Shown here: piece after piece, positions 49,268 to 57,935 of the stretch
How positions within the stretch are numbered: the stretch's first letter is position 1
Layout: each line of letters starts with the position of its first letter
Origin: Bradyrhizobium sp. SZCCT0231
Lineage (GTDB): Bacteria > Pseudomonadota > Alphaproteobacteria > Rhizobiales > Xanthobacteraceae
Assembly: GCF_018130245.1 (NCBI RefSeq)
Contig: NZ_JAFCKP010000009.1
Coordinates: 62,001 to 126,000 of the forward strand
Direction of reading: 5' to 3'
Length of the DNA stretch: 64,000 bases
Made by a program: the position numbers and the translations under genes
Notes under the pieces: generated by a model
What the model was told of the DNA's origin: nothing
Seen by the model: only the letters and a program-made list of their open reading frames with translations
The model's database searches: none

Positions 49268-50959
49268 ATGGCCAACGCCGCCAAGGTTCAAGTGTCGGGT
49301 TCGTGTGACGGCAATGCCGCGACGGCTCATGTCGATACGTTCGCGCGGCAGCATCTGCCGCCGCGCGAGCTCTGGCCCGAATTCATTTTCACGCGGCCGG
49401 AGCTGCGCTATCCCCCGCGACTGAACTGCGTCAGCTATTTCCTCGATCGCTGGGTCGAGCAGGGCCAGGGCGATGCACCTTGTGTCATCAGCCCCGGCGT
49501 CAGCTACACCTATCGCGAGCTGCAGGCGCTGGTGAACCGCATCGCCAACGTGCTGGTCGGGAAGCTTGGTCTGGTCCCCGGCGGCCGCGTGCTGTTGCGC
49601 TCTGCCAACAACCCCATGATGGTTGCGACCTATCTTGCGGTGATCAAGGCCGGCGGCATCGTGGTGGCGACGATGCCGCTGCTCCGCGCCAAGGAGCTGT
49701 CTTATCCGATCCAGAAAGCGGCGATCGCGCTGGCACTGTGCGACGGAAAGCTCGCCGACGAGATGGAGAAGGCGAAGGCAGCAGCGCCCGGTCTCGAGCG
49801 CGTCGCTTATTGGGGCAACGGCGCTTCCGATTCGCTCGAAGCGCTGATCGCGGATGCGAGCCCGGAGTTCGGGGCTCTCGATACCGCCGCCGATGACATC
49901 TGCCTGATCGCTTTCACGTCGGGCACGACTGGCGATCCCAAGGGCACCATGCATTTCCATCGCGACATGCTCGCGGTCTGCGACGGCTATGCGCGCAACA
50001 TCTTGCGGGCCGAGCAGAAGGATCGCTTCATCGGCTCGGCGCCGCTCGCATTCACCTTCGGCTTCGGCGGCGTGTTGTTCCCGATGCATATCGGCGCCTC
50101 CTTCGTCGTGCTGGAGAAGACGACGCCGGACGACATTCTGAATGCGATCGAGCAGCACAAGACCACGGTCTGCTTCACGGCGCCGACCGCATACCGGGCC
50201 ATGCTCGGCAAGCTCGCGGGCCGCAACATTGCTTCGCTCCGCAAATGCGTCTCCGCCGGCGAGACGCTGCCCAAGCCGACATTCGAAGCCTGGCTGAAGG
50301 CCACCGGCATCAAGCTGATGGACGGCATCGGTTCGACCGAACTGCTGCACATCTTCATCAGTGCGACCGAGGACGAGATCCGCCCCGGCGCCACCGGAAA
50401 GCCCGTGCCGGGCTATGAGGCCAAGATCGTCGATGACGAGGGCCGCGACGTGCCGCCCGGGACGATGGGGCGGCTCGCCGTGCGCGGGCCGACCGGCTGC
50501 CGCTATCTGGCCGACGAGCGGCAGCGGAAATACGTCCAGAACGGTTGGAACATCACCGGCGATACCTATCTGATGGATAGCGACGGCTATTTCTGGTACC
50601 AGTCGCGCTCCGACGACATGATCGTGTCGGCCGGCTACAACATCGCAGGGACCGATGTCGAAGCAGCGCTGCTCACGCATCCGGCGGTCGCCGAGTGCGG
50701 TGTGGTCGGCGCCCCGGACGAGGCGCGCGGCATGATCGTGAAGGCCTATGTCATAGCCGCGCCCGGCGTGACGCCTGACGCTCAGCTCGTGGCTGAGTTG
50801 CAGGAGCATGTCAAACGCGAGATCGCGCCGTACAAATATCCGCGCGCCATCGAGTTCGTGGTGCAATTGCCGAAGACCGAGACCGGCAAGCTGAAGCGCT
50901 TTGCCCTGCGGCAACTGGCGCAGGCCGCGACGACGTCCTCGGGCGTCGCTGCGGAATGA
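49268..50959 (+). CDS. 2-aminobenzoate (benzoate-type) CoA ligase
   Basis: A 563-residue adenylate-forming enzyme. Motifs are CLIAFTSGTTGDPKGTMHFHRDMLAVCDGYARNIL (P-loop), MDGIGSTELLHIFISATEDEIRPGATGKPVPGYEAKIVD (A5) and WNITGDTYLMDSDGYFWYQSRSDDMIVSAGYNIAGTDVE (A7-A8), ending with PKTETGKLKRFALRQL (catalytic Lys). The GSTE(L/M)LHIFIS block is characteristic of benzoate- and 2-aminobenzoate-CoA ligases. With the fused monooxygenase/reductase and RidA genes in the same locus, anthranilate is the most likely substrate; benzoate or salicylate cannot be excluded. AAGGAG precedes ATG 49268. Confidence 0.88.
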   Translation: MANAAKVQVSGSCDGNAATAHVDTFARQHLPPRELWPEFIFTRPELRYPPRLNCVSYFLDRWVEQGQGDAPCVISPGVSYTYRELQALVNRIANVLVGKLGLVPGGRVLLRSANNPMMVATYLAVIKAGGIVVATMPLLRAKELSYPIQKAAIALALCDGKLADEMEKAKAAAPGLERVAYWGNGASDSLEALIADASPEFGALDTAADDICLIAFTSGTTGDPKGTMHFHRDMLAVCDGYARNILRAEQKDRFIGSAPLAFTFGFGGVLFPMHIGASFVVLEKTTPDDILNAIEQHKTTVCFTAPTAYRAMLGKLAGRNIASLRKCVSAGETLPKPTFEAWLKATGIKLMDGIGSTELLHIFISATEDEIRPGATGKPVPGYEAKIVDDEGRDVPPGTMGRLAVRGPTGCRYLADERQRKYVQNGWNITGDTYLMDSDGYFWYQSRSDDMIVSAGYNIAGTDVEAALLTHPAVAECGVVGAPDEARGMIVKAYVIAAPGVTPDAQLVAELQEHVKREIAPYKYPRAIEFVVQLPKTETGKLKRFALRQLAQAATTSSGVAAE

Positions 50960-50974
50960 GAGAAGGATAGAGAA

Positions 50975-51439
50975 TTGTCTGTGACGACGCCGAAATCCCC
51001 GCAACTGGCGGTGCTGCCGACAGCAGCCGAGGACGGAACGCGCATCAACGCGCAGATCCTCCAGCCGTCAGGCTGGCCGGTGCCGAAGGGCTATGCCAAC
51101 GGCATGGCTGCCGAGGGGCGCATCGTCGTCACCGGTGGGGTGATCGGCTGGGACGCCGAAGAGCGTCTCGCCGACGGCTTCGTCGCGCAGGTGCGTCAGA
51201 CCTTGAGCAACATCGCCGCGATCCTGGCCGAGGCCGGTGCCCGGCCCGAGCACCTCGTGCGCCTGACCTGGTACGTCGTCGACATGGACGAGTACCTGGC
51301 CAATCTGAAGGAGCTGGGCAGGGTCTACCGCGACGTCTTCGGGGCGCACTATCCTGCGATGGCGCTGGTTCAGGTCGTCCGCCTCGTGGAGAAGGCGGCG
51401 CGCGTCGAGATCGAAGCCACCGCCGTCATTCCTCGCTGA
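50975..51439 (+). CDS. RidA-family protein (enamine/imine deaminase)
   Basis: A 154-residue protein starting at TTG 50975, chosen because AAGGA lies 7 bases upstream; GTG 50981 is the alternative. Family marks are GYANGMAAEGRIVVTGGVIGWD, VRQTLSNIAAILAEAGARPEHLVRLTWYVVDMDEYL and the C-terminal LVQVVRLVEKAARVEIEATAV, in which Arg136 corresponds to the catalytic Arg of RidA. It follows the CoA ligase by 15 bases. The product of the fused monooxygenase/reductase, 2-amino-5-oxocyclohex-1-enecarboxyl-CoA, is an enamine, so this protein could be the deaminase that releases ammonia before beta-oxidation. That role is inferred. Confidence 0.85.
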   Translation: MSVTTPKSPQLAVLPTAAEDGTRINAQILQPSGWPVPKGYANGMAAEGRIVVTGGVIGWDAEERLADGFVAQVRQTLSNIAAILAEAGARPEHLVRLTWYVVDMDEYLANLKELGRVYRDVFGAHYPAMALVQVVRLVEKAARVEIEATAVIPR

Positions 51440-51465
51440 GCTCCGCCGCGCTCAGCTCGCCTCGA

Positions 51466-52194
51466 TCAGCTCGCTTTGGCGAGCTCGTCGTCCTCGGGCG
51501 AGTTCAGATAGACGCCGGACACGGTGTCGACCCAGCACAGATGGTCGTGCACCTTCTTCACGCCCTCGACGTTCTCCGCTGCGACGATCGCGGCCTGCCG
51601 TGCGCGCTCCTCGGTGATGACGCCGCTGAGATGAACGATACCGTCGCGCACGATCACGTTCAGCCCGAACGGACACCAGTCGTTCTTCTCCATGGTGTCG
51701 ATGATGCGGCTGCGAATGTGATCGTCATCCGCGGTCGGATCCGGCACCTCGCGGGCGAGCCCCGCCACCGCCTGCAACAGATTGGCGCGGGATACGATCC
51801 CGACGACCTTGTCGCCGCGCACGACCGGCAGCCGCTTCACGTTGTTCCGCTCCATGAGATCGACGATCTCCGCGAGCGCGGTATCCTCTGTGATGGTCAC
51901 GGGCGAGTCGGTCATCACTTCCGAGACCTTGCGGCCGTGCTCGTGAACGAAGTCGCTCGCGGATGTGCCCGGACCAAGGATGAACCGCAGCCAGCGCCCG
52001 CGCTTGCGCCCGGTTCCGATTTCGCTGCGGCGGATGAAATCGCCTTCCGACACGACACCGACCAGCTTGCCGGTATTGTCGACCACCGTGAGACCGCTGA
52101 CATGTCGCTTCAGCATGATATTTGCCGCTTCGACGATGCTGGTGTCGGGGGTGACCGAGATGACCGACCGGGTCATGATCTGGTGGGCGCGCAT
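51466..52194 (-). CDS. CBS-pair and BON-domain protein
   Basis: A 242-residue protein starting at ATG 52194, with GGAG eight bases upstream. Two CBS motifs lie at residues 1-55 (MRAHQIMTRSVISVTPDTSIVEAANIMLKRHVSGLTVVD) and about 82-140 (VSEVMTDSPVTITEDTALAEIVDLMERNNVKRLPVVRGDKVVGIVSRANLL). A BON domain follows at about 155-225 (LNVIVRDGIVHLSGVITEERARQAAIVAAENVEGVKKVHDHL). Such proteins bind adenosine nucleotides and are frequent in low-oxygen stress regulons. A perfect FixK/FNR box lies 66 bases upstream and predicts a start of transcription 31 bases before the ATG. Confidence 0.87.
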   Translation of the reverse strand: MRAHQIMTRSVISVTPDTSIVEAANIMLKRHVSGLTVVDNTGKLVGVVSEGDFIRRSEIGTGRKRGRWLRFILGPGTSASDFVHEHGRKVSEVMTDSPVTITEDTALAEIVDLMERNNVKRLPVVRGDKVVGIVSRANLLQAVAGLAREVPDPTADDDHIRSRIIDTMEKNDWCPFGLNVIVRDGIVHLSGVITEERARQAAIVAAENVEGVKKVHDHLCWVDTVSGVYLNSPEDDELAKAS

Positions 52195-52259
52195 GGAAAA
52201 CTCCGCTGGTTCTTTGAGATTTCGATGCACGGAACCTAGCTCGGGTACCAAGGTGCGGT

Positions 52260-52273
52260 TTGACTCAGGTCAA
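52260..52273. promoter_or_regulatory. FixK/FNR-type box for the CBS-BON gene
   Basis: TTGACTCAGGTCAA, a perfect TTGA-N6-TCAA. Placed at -41.5 it predicts transcription from about 52,225, giving a 31-base leader. Confidence 0.8.
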
Positions 52274-52324
52274 TCGGGCGAACATGGTCGGTCCTGATTG
52301 AGCAATTGTGACCCGGCTCCGGAT

Positions 52325-52338
52325 TTGATGCAGCTCAA
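52325..52338. promoter_or_regulatory. FixK/FNR-type box for the PHB-polymerase-like gene
   Basis: TTGATGCAGCTCAA, a perfect TTGA-N6-TCAA. Placed at -41.5 it predicts transcription from about 52,373, a 31-base leader before ATG 52404. Confidence 0.8.
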
Positions 52339-52403
52339 GACGGATTTGGAGCCTCGCCATATCCTGTTGCCGACGTAGAATTGAGCCCGCAGGAATATGA
52401 GCT

Positions 52404-54257
52404 ATGAGCGTCGTGCAGAAATTTCCACGGGCTGAAGAGCCGGCGGTGCAGGTTCTCTCCGCTGATCCCGTCGCGCGTCCCGAAGCCCCGCCGGCGAGCC
52501 CCGAAAGGCTCGAGCACACGCCGGTCGTTGCCGGTCCTCAGCCTGGATCGGAGCCCTATCCTTTTGACCGCGCCCTTCACGCGATGCTGGCGCGGTTCAC
52601 CGGCGGGATCTCGCCGCTTGCCTTGTCGCTCGCCTGGCTCGATTGGGGTTCGCATCTCGCCGCGGCGCCGCAGCGCCAGGCGGAGATTTCCCGCATCGTT
52701 CTTCGCGATATCGGCCGGCTGGCGGAAGCCGCCGCGCACGCAGCGTCACCGGGGCAAAAGCCGTGGTCCGTGATCCAGCCGCAGGGGCGGGATCGCCGTT
52801 TCAGTGGACCGCAATGGGAGACCCCGCCGTTCAATCTGCTGGCGCAGGCATTCTTGCTCACAGAGAGCTGGTGGCGCGATGCCGCGACGGGCGTGCGCGG
52901 CGTGTCGCACGCAAATGAAGCCATCGTCGAGTTCTCGATGCGCCAGATGCTCGACATGCTGGCGCCGTCGAACTTCGCGGCAACCAATCCGAAGGTGCTG
53001 GAGAAGGCGTTCCAGAGCGGCGGGGAGAATTTCGTCTTCGGCTGGCAGAACTGGTGCAGCGACCTGATGCGCCTGCTCTCCAACGCGAAGCTGGCGGACG
53101 ACGCGCAGTTCGTGGTCGGCAAGACGGTGGCGGTTTCACCCGGCAAGGTCGTCTACCGCAACGAGCTGATCGAGCTGATTCAGTACCATCCGACCACCGC
53201 GCAGGTGCGGCCCGAACCGATCCTGATCGTGCCGGCCTGGATCATGAAATATTACATCCTCGATCTCTCGCCGCAGAACTCGCTGGTCAAATATCTGACT
53301 GGCCAGGGTTTCACCGTGTTCGCGATTTCCTGGCGCAACCCGGATACGAGGGATCGGGATATCGCCTTCGATGATTATCGCAGGCTGGGCGTCATAGCGG
53401 CGCTGGACATGATCGGCCTGATCATGCCAGGTCGGAAGACCCACGCGCTCGGTTATTGTTTGGGCGGCACATTGCTGTCGATCGCTGCCGCCGCGATGGA
53501 GCGCGACGGCGACAACCGCCTCGGCACCGTCAATCTCCTTGCCGCCCAGACCGACTTCACCGAGGCGGGAGAGCTGACGCTCTTCGTCAACGAGAGCCAG
53601 GTGGCCTTTCTCGAAGACATGATGTGGCAGCGCGGCTATCTCGACACGACGCAGATGGCCGGTGCCTTCCAGCTGCTGCGCTCCAACGAACTGATCTGGT
53701 CGCGGCTGTCACACGACTATCTGATGGGCGAGAGTGCACCGCCGAGCGACCTGATGGCCTGGAACGCCGACGCCACGCGGCTGCCTTATCGCATGCACTC
53801 GGAGTATCTGCGCAAGCTGTTCCTCGACAACGATCTGGCGGGAGGGCGTTATCTCGTCGGAGGCAGGAGCATTTCGCTCTCGGATATTCACGCGCCGATG
53901 TTCGTGGTCGGCACGCTCGCCGATCACGTGGCGCCATGGCGATCCGTCTACAAGATCCACTATCAGGTCGATGCCGACGTGACGTTCCTGTTGACCAGCG
54001 GCGGTCACAATGCCGGTGTCGTAGCGCCTCCGGAGGAGCCCGGCCACAGCTATCAGGTGCTGACCAAGGCTGCTGATGCGCCCTATGTTGGTGCGGATGA
54101 ATGGCTGAAGCGGGCTCCGCGGGTTGAAGGATCGTGGTGGCCGGAATGGACCAAATGGCTGGCGGCACGCTCCGGCGCCCCCTGCGATCCGCCGCAGATC
54201 GGACTTGGAGACGCCCTCGGCCTTCCGGATGCGCCGGGAGACTACGTCCACACCTAA
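52404..54257 (+). CDS. Poly(3-hydroxybutyrate) polymerase-family protein (PhaC-like)
   Basis: A 617-residue protein with AGGAA eight bases before ATG 52404. The N-terminal polymerase domain (YPFDRALHAMLARFTGGISPLALSLAWLDWGSHLAAAPQRQAEI), the lipase-type box HALGYCLGGTLLS with catalytic Cys352, Asp507 in VVGTLADHVAPWRS and His535 in TSGGHNAGVVAPPE give a complete PhaC triad. The length is near class I synthases. It would polymerise 3-hydroxyacyl-CoA into granules; housekeeping phaC usually lies elsewhere with phaR/phaZ, and none is nearby, so this may be a low-oxygen isoform. A FixK-type box 66 bases upstream supports control by oxygen limitation. Confidence 0.87.
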   Translation: MSVVQKFPRAEEPAVQVLSADPVARPEAPPASPERLEHTPVVAGPQPGSEPYPFDRALHAMLARFTGGISPLALSLAWLDWGSHLAAAPQRQAEISRIVLRDIGRLAEAAAHAASPGQKPWSVIQPQGRDRRFSGPQWETPPFNLLAQAFLLTESWWRDAATGVRGVSHANEAIVEFSMRQMLDMLAPSNFAATNPKVLEKAFQSGGENFVFGWQNWCSDLMRLLSNAKLADDAQFVVGKTVAVSPGKVVYRNELIELIQYHPTTAQVRPEPILIVPAWIMKYYILDLSPQNSLVKYLTGQGFTVFAISWRNPDTRDRDIAFDDYRRLGVIAALDMIGLIMPGRKTHALGYCLGGTLLSIAAAAMERDGDNRLGTVNLLAAQTDFTEAGELTLFVNESQVAFLEDMMWQRGYLDTTQMAGAFQLLRSNELIWSRLSHDYLMGESAPPSDLMAWNADATRLPYRMHSEYLRKLFLDNDLAGGRYLVGGRSISLSDIHAPMFVVGTLADHVAPWRSVYKIHYQVDADVTFLLTSGGHNAGVVAPPEEPGHSYQVLTKAADAPYVGADEWLKRAPRVEGSWWPEWTKWLAARSGAPCDPPQIGLGDALGLPDAPGDYVHT

Positions 54258-54261
54258 GGCA

Positions 54262-54300
54262 GTGTGAAGCGGTTTTCCGAAAGGATTATGCTCAAACAAT
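54262..54300. repeat. Intergenic palindromic repeat, copy B
   Basis: On the reverse strand this reads ATTGTTTGAGCATAATCCTTT followed by CGGAAAACCGCTTCACAC, matching copy A at 47,119-47,157 at most positions in the opposite orientation. It lies just after the PhaC-like stop codon. Confidence 0.7.
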
Positions 54301-54306
54301 AAGCCG

Positions 54307-54342
54307 AGGCGCGATGACGATCATCCCAATCTCATCGCGCCT
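54307..54342. terminator. Convergent terminator hairpin
   Basis: AGGCGCGATGA and TCATCGCGCCT form an 11-bp perfect stem with a 14-base loop between the convergent PhaC-like and CHAD genes. There is no clear T-run, so it is probably a bidirectional or weak terminator. Confidence 0.5.
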
Positions 54343-55328
54343 TAGACCTCCGGCTCGGAGCTCGGCGCGAGGTCCGAGGAGCGGAAGGGCTTGGCCTTGT
54401 CCAATTTCCGGTAGGCCACCGACGCCGTTCGCAGCAGCTTCTTTTGTCGCTTGCGATTGAGGAAGCGATTGCCGGCATCGAGGCCGCCGCCATTCAACGA
54501 CGCTGCCAGCGCTTGTCCTCGTGCATCGTCGTTCAATTCCCCGAGCGACCGTTGCGCCTTGCGCAATTGCTTGAGGATGGACTTCTGCTTCGTCGCCGCC
54601 CCATCGGCGAACAGATCCGAAAGCGACTCGATCGAATAGGTCAGCCGCTTGTTGAGGAGCCGCAGCCTGTGACGTTTCCCGACATCGAGCCTCTTCAGCT
54701 TCCGGGCCTTCTTGAGCAGCGTCGTCTCCCACTCGGTCAGCCGCTCCATCGCGTGGTCGGCGAGCGTGCGCCGGCGCAATCGGATGGCTTCCTTGCTGCG
54801 CCGCGTCGACCAGGGACCGCTATCGATCCACGTCGAGGTCTGCTCGACCAGGCGGCGGTAGCGCGCCGATTGCAGCGCGCGCGCCAGCAGCCGGTGGCTC
54901 TCGGCCCGTTTCTCGTCCCAGTGCTGAAGCTCGGCGACCACGGCAAGCTCGTCGCCGCTCTCGGCGACGACCCGCTCGATTGCCACGTCGAGGTCCCGCA
55001 CCATGCCGAGCTGGCCGTTCAGCCATTTCAGTTCGGTCCAGACCTTCGGCCGCAGGGCGTCGTCGACCATCGGCGAGAAGAAGCGGATGGCAGTTCGCAG
55101 ATGCGTCAGTGCGATGCGGATCTGGTGCAGCGCGTCGGGATCGCCGCGGCAGGTGCCGTCGTGCTGAGCGAGCACGGCGTCGAGGTGACGGCGGGCGATG
55201 ATCCGGAACGCCGTATCGCAGGCCATGCCGGGGCTGAGGCGGGCGGGCAGGGTGTTGCGCCGCGTCGCCGGCTTGGCATGCGTGGTCGCCGTCGAGCTCG
55301 TGGTGCGTCGCGACATTCTTGCCCGCAT
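54342..55328 (-). CDS. CHAD-domain protein
   Basis: A 328-residue helical protein with its ATG overlapping the upstream stop codon as TGATG. The CHAD core shows DTAFRIIARRHLDAVLAQHDGTCRGDPDALHQIRIALTHLRTAIRFFSPMVDDALRPKVWTELKWLNGQLGMVRDLDVAIERVV, rich in His, Arg and Lys facing a central groove, with the diagnostic LHQIRIALTHLRTAIRFF and LGMVRDLDV. The domain binds polyphosphate and is linked to phosphate granules. It is the third gene of a reverse operon with the APH-AAA and alcohol dehydrogenase genes, controlled by a FixK-type box, so a role in energy or phosphate storage under low oxygen is plausible. Confidence 0.87.
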   Translation of the reverse strand: MRARMSRRTTSSTATTHAKPATRRNTLPARLSPGMACDTAFRIIARRHLDAVLAQHDGTCRGDPDALHQIRIALTHLRTAIRFFSPMVDDALRPKVWTELKWLNGQLGMVRDLDVAIERVVAESGDELAVVAELQHWDEKRAESHRLLARALQSARYRRLVEQTSTWIDSGPWSTRRSKEAIRLRRRTLADHAMERLTEWETTLLKKARKLKRLDVGKRHRLRLLNKRLTYSIESLSDLFADGAATKQKSILKQLRKAQRSLGELNDDARGQALAASLNGGGLDAGNRFLNRKRQKKLLRTASVAYRKLDKAKPFRSSDLAPSSEPEV

Positions 55329-56890
55329 CAATCAGATTGCCCTGTTTGCCCCACAGCGATCGCGTCCCGGCAGTTCTGGAGCGTCTGCTCCGGTGTCCCG
55401 GATGCATCGATGGTCGCCCAGCCGACATGGCCGATACTATAGTGCTCTTGCAGCGCGGCAACCTCTTGCGTGGCATCCGATGCGTCTCCCCGGCGGCTTC
55501 CGATCCGCATCTGCCGGGTCGCGAGGTCTGCGACCAGGAACAGACCGTGCAGCGCCACATTGCACTCGCGCGCGAGCGCTGCGATCGCGTCGCGCTCGTC
55601 CTCGCGGGCGAATACGCCGTCGATGATCGCCGAATGGCCCTGCGCCAGCACCCGCCGGGCGTGCTGGGCCAGCGTGTCGTAGACGCGCGCCGTGACCTCC
55701 GGCGTATAGGCGGATGGCGGCAGGCGGTGCGTGTCCCCGACCCCGAACATTTGCTTGCGGGCGAGATCGCTGCGCAGCACGACGGCTCCGGGCTGCGGCG
55801 CGACGAGCGGGGCGAGCGCGTGCGCCAAGACAGTCTTTCCGGTGCCAGACAGTCCGCCGACCGCAATCAGACGCGGAGCAGGAGGGCGGATCAGCATCTG
55901 GGCGAGTTCGAAATAGCGCCGTGCCTGGTCAACAATACCGGGAGCATCGGAATGCGGCCGCTTTAGCCGTGCCAGGGCAACCTGGGCGCGGATCGCCGCC
56001 CGGATCGACATGAACAGCGGCAGGGCCGAGAGCGCGTCGAGATTGTCGGCCGGCGTCGTGGCGAGATAGCGGTTCAGGACCATGTTCGCCGCGCTTGGCT
56101 GATGGTGCTGCAACAGGTCCATCAACGTGAATGCGAGATCGTAGAGCACGTCGACCGTTGCCATCTGCGCATCGAACTCAATCGCATCGAACAGCACGGG
56201 CCGATCATCGATCAGAACGATGTTTGCGAGATGCAGATCGCCATGACAGCGGCGCACGAAGCCATGGCGGCCGCGCTCTGCGAGCAGGGGACGAATTCGT
56301 AGAAATGCCGCGTGCGAGGCCTTGCCGAGCTCTTCGATGTCTTCCGCGTTGAAATGTCCGCCGGCCCGCAGACCGTCAATGTTGCCGTCGATCAGGGCCG
56401 GGATGGAGGAGACCCATGCTTTTGCGTCGGCGCGTGTCGCCGCCGCGTGCGAAGCCGCGATCGCGTCGGCGGCGGCCGAGGCGAGCTTCGTGTCCAGCGG
56501 GCCGGCCTTGGCCAGATGATCCAGCGTCCTGCTTTCGTCGAAGCGCGACATATCGACCGCATACTCGATCGGCCGGCCGGCGCCGTCGACCTTCACCGAT
56601 CCATCCGGCTCTTCCGTGATCGCCACGACGCGGTGATAGATCTGCGGTGCCAGCGGCCGGTTGATCCTGATCTCCTCCTCGCAGGCCGCCTTGCGCTTCT
56701 CGAGTGTCGAATAGTCGAGGAACGGAAACCGGACGGCGCGCTTGATCTTCAGCGCGCGCTTTGCGTCCAGGAACACCGAGGCTCCATGCGTGTCGATCCG
56801 CGTCACGCCGGGACGGTCGGTCAGCATCTGGAAGATGCGCTCCTGGGTCGTCGTTTCATCTTTCACCGAAGCGGGCATCCGAAGCACCAT
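55328..56890 (-). CDS. APH-like kinase fused to AAA/P-loop kinase domain
   Basis: A 520-residue two-domain protein. Residues about 40-290 resemble aminoglycoside phosphotransferase/choline kinase: FVRRCHGDLHLANIVLIDDRPVLFDAIEFDAQMATVDVLYDLAFTLMDLL holds the catalytic HGDLHxxN and the DxE-type metal ligand. Residues about 340-515 hold a P-loop kinase domain with GGLSGTGKTVLAHALAPLV (Walker A), SDLARKQMFGV and a hydrophobic strand ending in Asp (AIIDGVF). This fusion is common in proteobacteria; substrates are unknown. It overlaps both neighbours by one base (TGATG) and forms one operon with them. Confidence 0.85.
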   Translation of the reverse strand: MVLRMPASVKDETTTQERIFQMLTDRPGVTRIDTHGASVFLDAKRALKIKRAVRFPFLDYSTLEKRKAACEEEIRINRPLAPQIYHRVVAITEEPDGSVKVDGAGRPIEYAVDMSRFDESRTLDHLAKAGPLDTKLASAAADAIAASHAAATRADAKAWVSSIPALIDGNIDGLRAGGHFNAEDIEELGKASHAAFLRIRPLLAERGRHGFVRRCHGDLHLANIVLIDDRPVLFDAIEFDAQMATVDVLYDLAFTLMDLLQHHQPSAANMVLNRYLATTPADNLDALSALPLFMSIRAAIRAQVALARLKRPHSDAPGIVDQARRYFELAQMLIRPPAPRLIAVGGLSGTGKTVLAHALAPLVAPQPGAVVLRSDLARKQMFGVGDTHRLPPSAYTPEVTARVYDTLAQHARRVLAQGHSAIIDGVFAREDERDAIAALARECNVALHGLFLVADLATRQMRIGSRRGDASDATQEVAALQEHYSIGHVGWATIDASGTPEQTLQNCRDAIAVGQTGQSD

Positions 56891-57873
56891 CAGGGCGTCA
56901 GCACGGCCGCGCCGAGAATCCGGCCGTTCCGCAGCATGGTCAGAACCTCGTTGGCCTGATCGAGCGGAAACGCTGTCGTCTCGGTGCGCACGCCGGCTTG
57001 CGGAGCGATCTTCAGAAAATCGAGGCCATCCTGCCGGGTCAGATTGGCGACCGAGACCAGCTGCCGTTCTTGCCAGAGCAACTCATACGGAAAACTTGGA
57101 ATGTCGCTCATGTGGATGCCGGCGCATACGACGCGGCCGCCTTTGCGGACGGCGCGCAACGCGGCCGGGACGAGCTTGCCGGCCGGTGCGTAGATGATCG
57201 CGGCGTCGAGCGGCTCGTCGGGCATTTGGTCCGATGACCCGGCCCAGACCGCGCCGAGACGACGGGCAAGGTCTTGTGCCGCCGCGTCGCCGCGTCGCGT
57301 GAATGCATGGACGGATCGTCCCTGCCAAACCGCGACTTGCGCAATGATGTGGCCGGCCGCGCCAAAGCCATAGAGGCCGAGCCTGTCGGCGGGGCCGGCC
57401 AGGACCAGCGAGCGCCAGCCGATCAGCCCTGCGCACAGCAGAGGCGCAGTCTCCACGTCGCTGCCGGCTTCACCGAGCGGAAAGGCGTAGCGTGCGTCGG
57501 CGATGGTGTGGGTTGCGTAGCCGCCGTCGCGCGTGTAGCCGGTGAACAGCGGTGCGTCACAGAGATTTTCCATGCCCTCCCTGCAGAAGCGACACTTTCC
57601 GCAGGTGAAGCCGAGCCAGGGAATGCCGACCCGGTCACCGGGCGCATGTGTTGTCACATTCGGGCCTACGAGGTCGACGCGGCCGACGATCTCATGGCCA
57701 GGCACGATCGGATAGCGAATATCGGGCAGCTCGGCATCGACGAGATGAAGATCGGTCCGGCATACGCCGCAGGCGCTGATCTTCACCCGGATCTGACCCT
57801 CGCCCGGCATCGGGTCAGGCCGCTCCTCCGTCTGGAGCCGTGCTCGTGGGGCCGGCAACACCATCGCACGCAT
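56890..57873 (-). CDS. Zinc-dependent alcohol dehydrogenase family protein
   Basis: A 327-residue MDR enzyme. It shows CGVCRTDLHLVDAELPDIRYPIVPGHEIVGRVDLVG (catalytic Cys-x-x-Cys-x-x-Asp and GHE motif), the structural-zinc cluster CGKCRFCREGMENLCDAPLFTGYTRDGG (four Cys), and the NAD region RLGLYGFGAAGHIIAQVAVWQG. It is close to the AdhA/AdhP-type and propanol-preferring enzymes and would interconvert a short alcohol and its aldehyde, useful for redox balance when oxygen is low. A FixK box is 63 bases upstream, predicting a 28-base leader. It is the first gene of the operon with APH-AAA and CHAD. Confidence 0.87.
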   Translation of the reverse strand: MRAMVLPAPRARLQTEERPDPMPGEGQIRVKISACGVCRTDLHLVDAELPDIRYPIVPGHEIVGRVDLVGPNVTTHAPGDRVGIPWLGFTCGKCRFCREGMENLCDAPLFTGYTRDGGYATHTIADARYAFPLGEAGSDVETAPLLCAGLIGWRSLVLAGPADRLGLYGFGAAGHIIAQVAVWQGRSVHAFTRRGDAAAQDLARRLGAVWAGSSDQMPDEPLDAAIIYAPAGKLVPAALRAVRKGGRVVCAGIHMSDIPSFPYELLWQERQLVSVANLTRQDGLDFLKIAPQAGVRTETTAFPLDQANEVLTMLRNGRILGAAVLTP

Positions 57874-57935
57874 GAGTCTCTCCGGGGCGAACCGCTCCGA
57901 TTGAGTTATTCATAGAATGACCGAGCGGCCAGTCC

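Noticed and set aside
49211-51004. 597-codon reverse-strand open frame
   Set aside because: Antisense to the CoA ligase, which has all adenylation motifs in the forward frame.
51435-51485. Short inverted repeats between RidA and CBS-BON genes as a terminator
   Set aside because: GCTGAGC/GCTCAGC pairs but has no T-run and overlaps coding ends; too weak to call.
54444-55442. 332-codon forward frame
   Set aside because: Antisense to the CHAD gene; the CHAD motifs on the reverse strand are clear.
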